Made by a program: the position numbers and the translations under genes
Part shown: positions 1 to 6,487 of the stretch, piece by piece
Layout of the letters: each line of letters starts with the position of its first letter
Position numbering within the stretch: the first letter of the stretch is position 1
Notes under the pieces: model-generated
Told to the model about the DNA's origin: nothing
What the model saw: only the letters and a program-made list of their open reading frames with translations
Databases searched by the model: none
Source of the DNA: Planctomycetota bacterium
Lineage (GTDB): Bacteria > Planctomycetota > PLA2 > JAEUHO01
NCBI GenBank assembly: GCA_024639415.1
Contig: JAHEIK010000114.1
Coordinates: 1 to 9,627 of the forward strand
DNA: 9,627 nt
Direction of reading: 5' to 3'

Positions 1-3000
1 CCGCCCGAGCACGGCATGGAGTTCCGCTTGGCCTCCCCGCGCGTACTCGTGCGTCTCGCCAGCGACACGACCGCCGTGATCAAGCCGCAGCACAAGGACG
101 CTGCCCCGCGCGCGGCGCTCGCGCTCGAGAGCGGCAGCCTGTGGTGTGGCGTCGAGCGCGGCGGGCGCTCGCTCGTCGTACGCACATCGGCGCTGATCGT
201 GCGCAGCACCTCGGACGATGCGCGCTTCACGCTCCGCCACACAGACGCCGCGGGCACAGCGCTCCACGTCTTGGCGGGCACCGTGCAGGTGGCGCTGGGC
301 AAGGAGCAGCCGCAGCCGGTCGGCACGGGACAGGTCGCACGTGCCAAGGCGGGCGGCGCGATCGTCGTCAGCGACGCGACGTCGCAAGGCGAGTCGTGGT
401 GGCGGGCCTACGACGATCCGGGAATGCTCGTCGACGACTTCGAAGGACTCGATCGGGAACGCTGGAAGCCCTGGTGGTATCTCGCAGGACGCCCGGAGGC
501 GCTGTGGACCGAACGCGGCTATCTGGTCTTCGACGACGCAGGCGGCGGCCACTGGAATCCCATCGGCATCACCAGCCGCGAGCCACTAAGGGTCCCGTTC
601 GACGATTTCATGGCCCTGGAGTTGCGCAAGGCCCCCGTGCCGACGCGCCCCGGCACGTCGATCTTCGGCGCCTTCATCACACCGTCGTGCCTGAAGGGTG
701 ACGGCGCGTGGCTTAGGGACAGTGCGTATGGATTCGCGCTGCGCTTTCGCAGCAACGCCACGACGATCTGCCGGCTGCCCTCGCTGGCGGTCCTTGCGAG
801 CGTCGATCCGCAGCTCACACGCGACGGTGCACGCCTGCTCGTGCGCTCCGCACGTGCCGGTCAGCGGGCACGCGTGATCCTGACCGACCTGGACGGGAAG
901 GAACTAGCCAAGGCGGACCTGACCTCCTCGCCGCACTTCGTCCCCGCGGCTCGCGTCCACGTTGCCGTCGGTGGCCATGGCTCTCCGCGAGGCCGCCCGG
1001 TCCACGGGTTCATCGACTCCGTGCGGGCCGGGACGTTGCGCGCCTTGAGCGCGCGCGATCCGCTGCCGGCGAACGGCAATCCACCTCCGACCATGGATTG
1101 GTCGCGTCCATTCGACGAGCGCTTCGATCGTCTCGACGAGTTCGTCTGGACGACGTGGGCTGCGGCCGGCGGGCGTCGTGCATTCGTGCGCGCCGCGGAC
1201 TCGCAGCTGCAAATCCACGGCGTCGCCAAGCAGGGCTGGAACCAGACGGGCCTGCTCACGCGCACACGCCGCGTGGCGATGCCCCTCGACGACGACCTCG
1301 TCATCGAGGTGCGCAGCGACCCGACGGCCCTGGATGCCACGTCCCGGCTGGTGGTCGGGCTACTGCCCGATCGCGGCTGCCTGGCGGGAATGGACGGAGG
1401 CCAGAGGCACTTCCCATCCGAGTCGGAGCACCGACCGCTGCTGTTCCTCACACCCAACGCCGCCATCGTCGGGACCAGGAAGGGCGAGACCCTCATCCGC
1501 TACACGGACATGAAGCGCATCGCCGCGGGCGTGCGGCTCGTGCTGCGCTACAAGCCCGACGCCAAGCGGCACGTCGTCGAGCTACGGGACCTCCAGGGTG
1601 CGGTCCTCGGCACGGCCGGCGTCGCCGGCCTGCCTCACGTGCCCGGCACGCGCTGGCACCTCGCCCTCTGGGCCTACGGCTCGCCCGGCGGATCGGCGTT
1701 CGAGATATCGCTGGACTCCCTGTGGGCGGGCCCCGCCGCGCTCCTGCCGACACGGCAGTCGGAGCCCGGAGCAGCGAGAAGCCGTATGCCCGCCCACGCG
1801 ATCCGGGGCTTCGAGGATGCGTTCGCCATCGTCGATAGGAACCTCTGGGCGCGCTGGGCCGGCCCGTCCGCGAGGGTGCGAGCCGCCGAGGGCGGCCTGA
1901 TCCTCGACGCGTCCGGCGACAAGCCGCGCACGGTGGGACTCGTCACGCAGCGCCCCGTCGTCACGATCCCGGAGCATGGGCGCGTGGTGCTCGAGGTCGA
2001 GACCGCAGCCGCGACAAGCGCGGCGGGGGTGCAGCTGCGCATCGGCCTCGTGCCGGATCCTGACGTGCTGCCCGCCGATCGAGGGGGCCTGGGCGTGGAC
2101 GCGTGGCGACACGGCCCGCGCACCTACCTCGTGCTCACCAAGGAGCACGTGCGGGCGAGCCTCGCCCCCGGCGAGGCCTCGCCGTTGCAGGTTGCGCGCG
2201 CGGGAGCTGCCCTCGCAGGTGCGCGCCTCACGCTGCAGCTCCACGGTGACGACGAGTTGCGGGGCTCCCTGCAGGACGCGGAGGGACGGGAGCTTGCGAC
2301 GAAGACCGTGCCGCGCGGCGACTTCCTCCCAGGTTCCCGTTGGTACGTGAACGTGCATGCCGTCGGGACGTCGAGCGTCTCGCTGCGGCGCGTCGCCGTG
2401 CGCAGCGGGCCGGTCCCCGCGCCTGACGCACCGGCGCCAGCCCCTCCCGAGCCCGCCGTGCCTGCGCCCGGAGAGCCGCCGGAACCACCGAAGCTGCCGG
2501 CCAAGCCAGACAAGCCGGGCAAGCCCGCCGCGACCAAGCCCTACGAGAGCCAGGGCTACGCACTGTCCGGCCAGTTCCCCGACACGACCATACGCAAGCG
2601 CATGGACTCGGGCATGCCCGTGACGTCCCTGGCCTGGCGCCTCGGAAAGTGGACGGCCGTCCAGTCATCGAACGCCGGATTGGGACGCCAGTGGTGGTTC
2701 GGCCGGAAGTCGATCGACGGAGCGTTCCTCGAGTCGCAGTGGTCCAAGGGCCGCGCCCTGACCCACTTGGCGTGGGGCGGGGGGACGTGGTTGACGATCT
2801 TCAGCGAGGGCACCGACCTGAAGCGGCAAGCCGTGTACGCCCCCGCGCTGTTCCCTGCGAAGCTCATCCAGAGCGAGTGGAAGAAGGGTCGCAAGATCAC
2901 GAGGCTCGCCTACGGCGGCCTGCGCTGGATGCTCGTCACGTCCGCGGGGACGACCTGGGGTCCCCAGGACTGGGTCCGGAACATGGACTTCCCGAAGGAC

Positions 3001-3234
3001 CACGTGGAGCGGCGCTGGAAGGAGGGCTACCGCATCACCCACGTGACGCGGGATCTGGCCAGTTGGGTCGTCGTCATGACGAAGGGCACTGGCTGGGGCA
3101 CGCAGCGCTGGATGATCCGCTCCCAGCTTCCCGAGAAGGAGATCGTCAAGCTCTGGAAGGAGGGCTGGCGCATCACGTCGCTGCAAACCGACAGCCTGAA
3201 CTGGCTGATCGTGCTAACGCGCTTCAAGCCCTGA
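1..3234 (+). CDS. FecR-like / triple LamG-like / 46-residue-repeat protein, 5'-truncated by the window
   Basis: The frame is open from base 1. The first ATG is at 16 (residue 1 here, giving 1072 aa), but it has no clear ribosome-binding site and only the later part of a FecR-like beta domain is present (about residues 1-120, with 'VLAGTVQVAL' near 85-94). The true start is therefore probably upstream. Three diverged LamG-like units follow at about 140-339, 366-573 and 599-799. Each opens with an acidic/aromatic motif (DDFEGLDRERW, FDERFDRLDEFVW, FEDAFAIVDRNLW) and ends near a 'P(A/G)(A/T/S)R-W/V' strand. A Pro/Ala/Lys linker spans about 800-842. The C-terminus (863-1072) is a Trp-rich array with a 46-residue period. 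FecR domains usually sit periplasmically and LamG-like folds bind sugars or proteins, so I infer an exported or surface protein. No catalytic motif was recognised. It converges on the cytochrome gene with a 23-base gap and no visible terminator. Confidence 0.85.
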   Translation, partial: PPEHGMEFRLASPRVLVRLASDTTAVIKPQHKDAAPRAALALESGSLWCGVERGGRSLVVRTSALIVRSTSDDARFTLRHTDAAGTALHVLAGTVQVALGKEQPQPVGTGQVARAKAGGAIVVSDATSQGESWWRAYDDPGMLVDDFEGLDRERWKPWWYLAGRPEALWTERGYLVFDDAGGGHWNPIGITSREPLRVPFDDFMALELRKAPVPTRPGTSIFGAFITPSCLKGDGAWLRDSAYGFALRFRSNATTICRLPSLAVLASVDPQLTRDGARLLVRSARAGQRARVILTDLDGKELAKADLTSSPHFVPAARVHVAVGGHGSPRGRPVHGFIDSVRAGTLRALSARDPLPANGNPPPTMDWSRPFDERFDRLDEFVWTTWAAAGGRRAFVRAADSQLQIHGVAKQGWNQTGLLTRTRRVAMPLDDDLVIEVRSDPTALDATSRLVVGLLPDRGCLAGMDGGQRHFPSESEHRPLLFLTPNAAIVGTRKGETLIRYTDMKRIAAGVRLVLRYKPDAKRHVVELRDLQGAVLGTAGVAGLPHVPGTRWHLALWAYGSPGGSAFEISLDSLWAGPAALLPTRQSEPGAARSRMPAHAIRGFEDAFAIVDRNLWARWAGPSARVRAAEGGLILDASGDKPRTVGLVTQRPVVTIPEHGRVVLEVETAAATSAAGVQLRIGLVPDPDVLPADRGGLGVDAWRHGPRTYLVLTKEHVRASLAPGEASPLQVARAGAALAGARLTLQLHGDDELRGSLQDAEGRELATKTVPRGDFLPGSRWYVNVHAVGTSSVSLRRVAVRSGPVPAPDAPAPAPPEPAVPAPGEPPEPPKLPAKPDKPGKPAATKPYESQGYALSGQFPDTTIRKRMDSGMPVTSLAWRLGKWTAVQSSNAGLGRQWWFGRKSIDGAFLESQWSKGRALTHLAWGGGTWLTIFSEGTDLKRQAVYAPALFPAKLIQSEWKKGRKITRLAYGGLRWMLVTSAGTTWGPQDWVRNMDFPKDHVERRWKEGYRITHVTRDLASWVVVMTKGTGWGTQRWMIRSQLPEKEIVKLWKEGWRITSLQTDSLNWLIVLTRFKP
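433..2412 (+). repeat. Three diverged LamG-like protein repeats within the first gene
   Basis: Protein-level repeats at residues about 140-339, 366-573 and 599-799. They share the opening (F-D/E-x-x-F…W), a central 'PL…V-P-x-D/E…L-E-V/L-R/E' strand, a 'DL-x-G-x-x-L/E-L-A' hairpin, and a closing 'F/H-V/L-P-G-x-R-W' strand followed by 'GSP' or 'GTS'. The pattern suggests ancient tandem duplication of a jelly-roll (concanavalin/LamG or DUF1080-like) domain. No long nucleotide identity is visible, so the duplication is not recent. The fold assignment is by pattern only. Confidence 0.6.
2602..3231 (+). repeat. Five-unit 46-residue Trp-rich repeat array (DUF7477-like)
   Basis: Glycines 866, 912, 958, 1004 and 1050 are exactly 46 residues apart. 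Tryptophans 879, 925, 971, 1017 and 1063 keep the same spacing. The unit reads W-x-x-G-x-x-(I/V/L)-T-x-(L/V)-x-x-x-x-x-x-W-x-x-(V/I), then (S/T)-x-G-T in the three middle units, and ends before the next W-(K/S)-(K/E)-G (W909, W955, W1001, W1047). The first unit has Met863 in place of that Trp. The last unit is cut after 'VLTRFKP', at the protein's end. From memory, this resembles the repeat at the C-terminus of plant casein-kinase-1-like proteins, catalogued as DUF7477. The even spacing suggests a beta-propeller or solenoid, which is an inference. Confidence 0.8.
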
Positions 3235-3257
3235 GCGGATGAACAGCGTCTACAGAT

Positions 3258-4247
3258 CTAGCGGCCAGCAGGCGGCAGCGGCCAGCGCCGGTCCACGAGC
3301 ACCAGGCGCAGGCTCTCGTCCGCGTTCACGCGCTCGACCAGCAGACGCACGTCGGCGACCGTCTCCGGGGCGAACGCGACCAGCCAGAGGTCGAACGCTC
3401 GCGGCGTGCCCGGCTCCAAGCCCTCGTCCGCGGCACTGACCAGCGAGCTCTCCACGCGACCAAGAACGTTCCCGTGCTCGTCGAGGGCGAAGACGCGTAT
3501 GCGTACCTCGCGGTGGCCGCCCGCGCCCGTGGGGATGCGGTGGCCGGCGCCGCGATTGAGGAGGGCGAACTGCGCGTGGATACGCTCCCCCTCGCGCGCG
3601 AAGACGGCGGAGGTGACCTCCACGGCCGAGCGCGCATGGCGCTTCCATGACGTGAACGCGTGGTCACGCACGATGCGTCGCGGGTGGAGCCCCGACAGCA
3701 GGTGGCCCTGGGTGAGGTGCGCTGAGCGAGCGTCCATGTGGCAGTCGGCACACGAGCGCTGCTGCGCGTCGGGCGTGAGCGGCGCGTAGAGCGCCTCGTA
3801 CTGCTCGATCTCCTTCTCGTGGCAGCGGCCGCAGAATCGGGACGAGCGCAGGGCCGGCACGCGCCGCGTGGCGTGTGGTGCGAGCGTGTCGTACGGCCCG
3901 CCCTGGGCACAGCCCACCTTGTGGCAGGCGGCGCAATCCACGCCGTCGTCACGGCGTACGGCACGCACGCGCGGCGGACCGCCCGCCTGCTCGAGCAGGG
4001 GCAACGGAGCGTGGCAGCCGAGGCACTCGGCCTTGGTGTGCTGTTCGCTCGCCGCCACGAACGCGGGATCGGTCCAAGCATGAGCGTGTGCGGACGCGCC
4101 CCACTGCCGGGCGATCTCCTGATGGCAGTCCGCGCACGATGCGGGTGTCTGCGAGGCGAGGCTACGGCCCACGCCCTGGCAAGCAGACGAGCCGATCCAG
4201 ATCAGCAGGATCGCAAGGAAGAGTCGCAGTCGCGCGCTCGCCGGCAT
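3258..4247 (-). CDS. Pentahaem c-type cytochrome, exported, possibly a lipoprotein
   Basis: From the ATG at 4247 the product is 329 aa. Five CxxCH haem c sites lie at 38-42, 75-79, 105-109, 139-143 and 166-170. Extra histidines such as 54 and 56 are candidate distal ligands. The N-terminus has a basic start, a hydrophobic core (residues 9-19) and Cys23 after Ser-Ser-Ala; this is a weak lipobox, so it may be a lipoprotein or a cleaved periplasmic protein. The last ~130 residues look like a beta-sandwich with 'GHRIPTG' (235-241), a motif I associate with the C-terminal domain of multihaem cytochrome c554-like proteins. The likely role is periplasmic electron transfer; partners are unknown. Start choice: AAGGA (4252-4256) precedes ATG 4247, while the in-frame GTG at 4259 (333 aa) has no clear Shine-Dalgarno. 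It lies about 35 bases after the lipoprotein stop, so the two are probably co-transcribed. Confidence 0.9.
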   Translation of the reverse strand: MPASARLRLFLAILLIWIGSSACQGVGRSLASQTPASCADCHQEIARQWGASAHAHAWTDPAFVAASEQHTKAECLGCHAPLPLLEQAGGPPRVRAVRRDDGVDCAACHKVGCAQGGPYDTLAPHATRRVPALRSSRFCGRCHEKEIEQYEALYAPLTPDAQQRSCADCHMDARSAHLTQGHLLSGLHPRRIVRDHAFTSWKRHARSAVEVTSAVFAREGERIHAQFALLNRGAGHRIPTGAGGHREVRIRVFALDEHGNVLGRVESSLVSAADEGLEPGTPRAFDLWLVAFAPETVADVRLLVERVNADESLRLVLVDRRWPLPPAGR

Positions 4248-4251
4248 GCAA

Positions 4252-4256
4252 TCCTT
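4252..4256 (-). promoter_or_regulatory. Shine-Dalgarno (AAGGA) deciding the cytochrome start
   Basis: The minus strand reads AAGGA four bases before ATG 4247. No comparable motif precedes the upstream GTG at 4259, so the shorter protein is preferred. The spacing is on the short side. Confidence 0.5.
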
Positions 4257-4282
4257 CACGCCCGCTCGTTCGGCACTGAGAC

Positions 4283-5935
4283 CTAGCCGGACGTGGCGAA
4301 GCGGTAGCCGTCGGTGCCGTCGAAGCTCGGGCCAAGCGGATCGAAGATGATCCAGCCGTCGTTGTTGAGGTCCGTCTCACCACTGGGGACGTCCTCGTAC
4401 GGGAAGGTCGACCCCACGTTGGTCCACGAGGGGAACGTGGTGGCGGAGAAATCGAAGGACTGTGCCGACCGGAGGTTGCCGCCGGGGCTGATTCCAATGA
4501 GTCCGCTGCCCGAGGGGCCCGTCATGCTCTTGTAGAAGACGTCGATCCTACCGCTGTCCCACATCGTGACCTGATAGGTCTTGCCGCCCGTTTGGCCCCA
4601 CTCGTTCACGTTGTTGTACGTGATCACCAGGCGGTCGGAGAGCGCCTTCGCATGGACCGAGCCCTGCTGGTTCGGGGACAGGTCTGTCCACCATCCCGCG
4701 ATACGCGGCTGATCACTGCTCAGCTCGCTGACGCTGTCGGAGAAGTCCGAGTCCGACGAGCCGAAGGTGATGTTGCTGTTCGAGTTGACGAAGCAGTTGG
4801 AGTACGTCGTGCCGTAGAAGGGGAAGGAGAAGCCGAAGTTGACGCTCTCCCCGCTATCGTCTGACGCGGCTCCGCCCGTGAGGGCGGTTCCGAACGTGGC
4901 ATCCCACGTGGGCGGGAGCATGAGGATGTTGAAGGCACCGCTGACGGTCTCGAACGCCCCGTAGCTTGCCTTCAGGGTGTAGCCGGTCCCAGGCTTGGTG
5001 ATGCTGAGGCCGGAGAAGTCACAGACGCCATCGACGGACACGGCCGTGTTCGTACCGGACAGCGTGCCTCCTCCTGCGTTGTTCTCGATGGACACGGCCA
5101 CCTGCACACCGCTGCGAGGCGTCAGGTTGTTGCCGGCGTCCCGCAACTCCACCTGGAAGCCGAACGGTGCCTGGGCGTCCGTCTCGGCCGGGGGCTGCAC
5201 GGTGAACGCAAGTCCGGCCACGGGCGGCGGGAGGATGTTGAAGGCAGCACTGGTCGCGGTGAAGGTGGTCTGTTCCGCTTGCAGGGAGTAGCCGTCGCCC
5301 ATCGCGTCGATGCTCAGGCCCGGGAACGTGCAAACGCCCTGCACGGAGTCCACGGTCGTAACGCCGCTCAGCGTGCCGCCGCTGGGATTGCTCCGGATGC
5401 GCACGGTCACGGGAACGCCATCGCGAGGCAGGAGGCTGCCAACCTGGTCACGCAACTCAACCGAGACCTCGAAGGGTACCCCGACCGGGGTCGCCAGCGG
5501 CTCCTTGAGGAACGCGATGGAGGCCACCTGCACGGGGAGAATGCTGAACGGGGCGCTGATGGCTGTGAGGTCACCCATCTCGGCGCGCAGCGTGTACCCG
5601 TTGCCGACGTCGTCGATCGTGAGACTGTCGAGGAAGTAGCAGACGCCGAGGCGAGACATCTTCTCCGTCTGCCCCAGTAGCTGGGTCCCCGTCGGGTTCC
5701 CGTCCAGGTACAGATTCACGGTCTCGCCGTCGAGGGGCATGACATCGCCGTTGGCCTTCTTGAGGACCACCGTTGCCTGGAAGACGTTGCTGACGACGGT
5801 GTCCTCGGGCTGCAGTGCGAACTCGATGGAGGTCGCGCCCTCTTCAGCGAGGAAGTAGCCCCCGCCTCCGCACGCGGAGAGCCCAGCGAAGACGAAGGTG
5901 GATACGAGAGCCCATGCGGCCATGCGACTTGTCAT
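4283..5935 (-). CDS. Lipoprotein with three Ig-like repeats and a nidogen-like C-terminal domain
   Basis: The product is 550 aa from ATG 5935. The frame is open for a further 135 codons upstream, but that stretch is Arg/Pro-rich and looks non-coding, and a strong GGAGGT site sits just before 5935. The signal peptide has a hydrophobic stretch ending in lipobox Leu-Ser-Ala-Cys22, followed by a Gly4 linker; no Asp at +2, so outer-membrane sorting is plausible. Three ~102-residue repeats follow (36-138, 139-240, 241-342), with motifs such as 'GGTLSG', 'GVC-F-LSI' and 'GxGYTL-A', ending 'FNIL'. These resemble the Ig-like repeats common in large bacterial surface proteins. The C-terminal part (343-550) has 'FGFSFPFYGTTY' near 367-378, 'AGWWTDLSP' and 'IDVFYKS', which resembles a NIDO-type domain. 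The inferred role is a surface adhesion or scaffold lipoprotein. Two sampled 60-base lines are 57-58% GC, against 75% for one line of argG. It is probably the first gene of an operon with the cytochrome. Confidence 0.88.
   Translation of the reverse strand: MTSRMAAWALVSTFVFAGLSACGGGGYFLAEEGATSIEFALQPEDTVVSNVFQATVVLKKANGDVMPLDGETVNLYLDGNPTGTQLLGQTEKMSRLGVCYFLDSLTIDDVGNGYTLRAEMGDLTAISAPFSILPVQVASIAFLKEPLATPVGVPFEVSVELRDQVGSLLPRDGVPVTVRIRSNPSGGTLSGVTTVDSVQGVCTFPGLSIDAMGDGYSLQAEQTTFTATSAAFNILPPPVAGLAFTVQPPAETDAQAPFGFQVELRDAGNNLTPRSGVQVAVSIENNAGGGTLSGTNTAVSVDGVCDFSGLSITKPGTGYTLKASYGAFETVSGAFNILMLPPTWDATFGTALTGGAASDDSGESVNFGFSFPFYGTTYSNCFVNSNSNITFGSSDSDFSDSVSELSSDQPRIAGWWTDLSPNQQGSVHAKALSDRLVITYNNVNEWGQTGGKTYQVTMWDSGRIDVFYKSMTGPSGSGLIGISPGGNLRSAQSFDFSATTFPSWTNVGSTFPYEDVPSGETDLNNDGWIIFDPLGPSFDGTDGYRFATSG
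4910..5830 (-). repeat. Three Ig-like protein repeats (~102 aa) in the lipoprotein
   Basis: Units at residues 36-138, 139-240 and 241-342 align along their length. The two C-terminal units are closest: on the plus strand a 16-base identical stretch starts at 4922 and again at 5231, which is 309 bases (103 codons) apart. Each unit carries one Cys at the same place (99, 202, 305), in 'GVC' before an aromatic strand. The duplications are old enough for the first unit to have diverged clearly. Confidence 0.8.
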
Positions 5936-5942
5936 GCGAAGT

Positions 5943-5948
5943 ACCTCC
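5943..5948 (-). promoter_or_regulatory. Strong Shine-Dalgarno (GGAGGT) for the lipoprotein gene
   Basis: The minus strand reads GGGAGGTA, then about seven bases, then ATG 5935. This fixes the start at 5935 over the longer upstream open frame and over the internal ATG at 5923. Confidence 0.75.
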
Positions 5949-5988
5949 CAGGCGTGTTCAGAACGGCGCCTCACCCTGTGCGCGCGTA

Positions 5989-6018
5989 AGGGTACGAGGG
6001 GTGAGAAAGCGAAGTCAA
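5989..6018 (-). promoter_or_regulatory. Sigma70-type promoter candidate for the lipoprotein-cytochrome operon
   Basis: On the minus strand TTGACT (6018-6013) is followed after exactly 18 bases by TACCCT (5994-5989). The -35 matches TTGACA in five of six bases. The -10 matches TATAAT at T, A and the last T. Transcription would start near 5982, leaving a leader of roughly 47 bases before ATG 5935. Confidence 0.5.
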
Positions 6019-6022
6019 GGTC

Positions 6023-6041
6023 GGCGGCGTGTTCCGCCGCC
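6023..6041. repeat. Perfect 7-bp inverted repeat next to the -35 element
   Basis: GGCGGCG (6023-6029) and CGCCGCC (6035-6041) are complementary around a 5-base loop, TGTTC. The element ends five bases from the -35 of the leftward promoter, a plausible place for a regulator. No T-run follows on either strand, so it is not a typical intrinsic terminator. In GC-rich DNA such repeats can also arise by chance. Confidence 0.4.
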
Positions 6042-6240
6042 ACGCGAAAGTGCCGTGGGCCGCCCCCCTGAGGGCGCCACCTTCCAGGTCGCGCCCGGAG
6101 CCGATGGGTCCTGCCTCGAACGCTGGTGCCGCGTCGAGCCGGGTTGCAGGAATCTCGCCTCCCGCTTCGGCTTCCAGAGCCCGATGAGACGAAGCAAGTG
6201 AACACGGGAACTGGCCGCACGCGCCTCTGGAGGACGCGGT

Positions 6241-6378
6241 ATGGCCGTCTTCCTCCGGCTTGCCGGGCCGGATGAAGTCCATCTGGATGTCGAGCAGGTA
6301 CGCTCGAGAGCCTGCGGCGTGCGCTCTCCCGGGCGCCCATCGCGCAGGCCGACCCGCGATCGCCCCCCCAGGCCGTAG
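6241..6378 (+). CDS. Possible small Arg-rich ORF or leader peptide upstream of argG
   Basis: A 45-codon ORF starts at ATG 6241, preceded by GGAGG (6229-6233) at a seven-base spacing, a better Shine-Dalgarno than argG itself has. It begins MAVFLRLAGPDEVHLDVEQV and then turns into an Arg/Pro-rich tail with nine Arg in the last 25 codons, including AGA and two AGG codons. The TAG stop (6376-6378) lies inside the palindrome at 6375-6384. It could be a leader peptide sensing arginine, the start of a decayed gene, or a chance ORF; Arg/Pro-rich tails are typical of untranslated GC-rich DNA. No homology is recognised. Confidence 0.3.
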   Translation: MAVFLRLAGPDEVHLDVEQVRSRACGVRSPGRPSRRPTRDRPPRP

Positions 6379-6384
6379 CGCTAC
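6375..6384. repeat. Perfect 10-bp palindrome GTAGCGCTAC in the argG leader
   Basis: GTAGCGCTAC is self-complementary. AGGC (6370-6373) and GCCT (6387-6390) extend the symmetry with a small bulge. It overlaps the stop codon of the small ORF and lies about 100 bases before argG. It does not resemble the A/T-rich ARG box of ArgR. It could be an operator or part of an RNA hairpin. Confidence 0.35.
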
Positions 6385-6438
6385 ACGCCTGAGGGCCTGC
6401 CGGTGCGGATCGGACGGGCCTCGACGCCGCATATGCGC

Positions 6439-6444
6439 TACCAT
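6439..6444 (+). promoter_or_regulatory. Possible -10 element (TACCAT) for argG
   Basis: TACCAT in the context CGCTACCAT lies 43 bases before the argG ATG. TCGACG at 6421-6426 is a poor -35 at only 12 bases away, and nothing better lies at 17-18 bases. It is supported mainly by similarity to CGCTACCTT before nadA and TACCCT before the lipoprotein gene. Confidence 0.25.
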
Positions 6445-6454
6445 CCCCGGTTCC

Positions 6455-6470
6455 GCGCCGATTCCGGCGC
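6455..6470 (+). other. Small GC hairpin before the argG start
   Basis: GCGCCG (6455-6460) pairs with CGGCGC (6465-6470) around the 4-base loop ATTC and ends 17 bases before ATG 6488. There is no U-tract, so it is not an intrinsic terminator. If the -10 at 6439 is real, the hairpin would sit at the very 5' end of the mRNA. Confidence 0.35.
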
Positions 6471-6487
6471 CCAGCGTGGATCCCCCC

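Larger units (their letters stand above)
5936..6487. other. Divergent 552-base intergenic region
   Basis: It lies between the lipoprotein gene (leftward) and argG (rightward). It contains the leftward promoter, an inverted repeat at 6023-6041, a 45-codon Arg-rich ORF with a good ribosome-binding site (6241-6378), a 10-base palindrome at 6375-6384, a possible -10 for argG at 6439-6444 and a small hairpin at 6455-6470. I see no tRNA and no riboswitch I can name. I recognise nothing between about 6042 and 6228. Confidence 0.7.

Noticed and set aside
1582..2358. Antisense ORF (258 codons) within the LamG-like gene
   Set aside because: Arg/Gly/Ala-rich with no domain, and opposite a frame with clear internal protein repeats.
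3235..3257. Bidirectional terminator between the two convergent genes
   Set aside because: The 23-base gap has no stem-loop or T-run beyond the 6-base palindrome AGATCT.
4283..5935. Horizontal transfer of the lipoprotein gene, based on its lower GC
   Set aside because: The lower GC in the lines sampled can be explained by its Asn/Ser/Phe/Tyr-rich secreted beta domains; no mobile element, flanking repeat or tRNA is seen.
5936..6340. 135-codon in-frame extension upstream of the lipoprotein gene
   Set aside because: The translation is Arg/Pro-rich and low-complexity, whereas ATG 5935 has a strong Shine-Dalgarno site and begins a textbook lipoprotein signal peptide.
6370..6390. ArgR-type ARG box in the argG leader
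   Set aside because: The palindrome is GC-rich (GTAGCGCTAC) and does not match the A/T-rich ARG box consensus.
6260..6487. 76-codon in-frame extension upstream of argG
   Set aside because: ArgG homologues start right before the AFSGGLDTS motif; the extension is Arg/Pro/Ala-rich with no homology I recognise.
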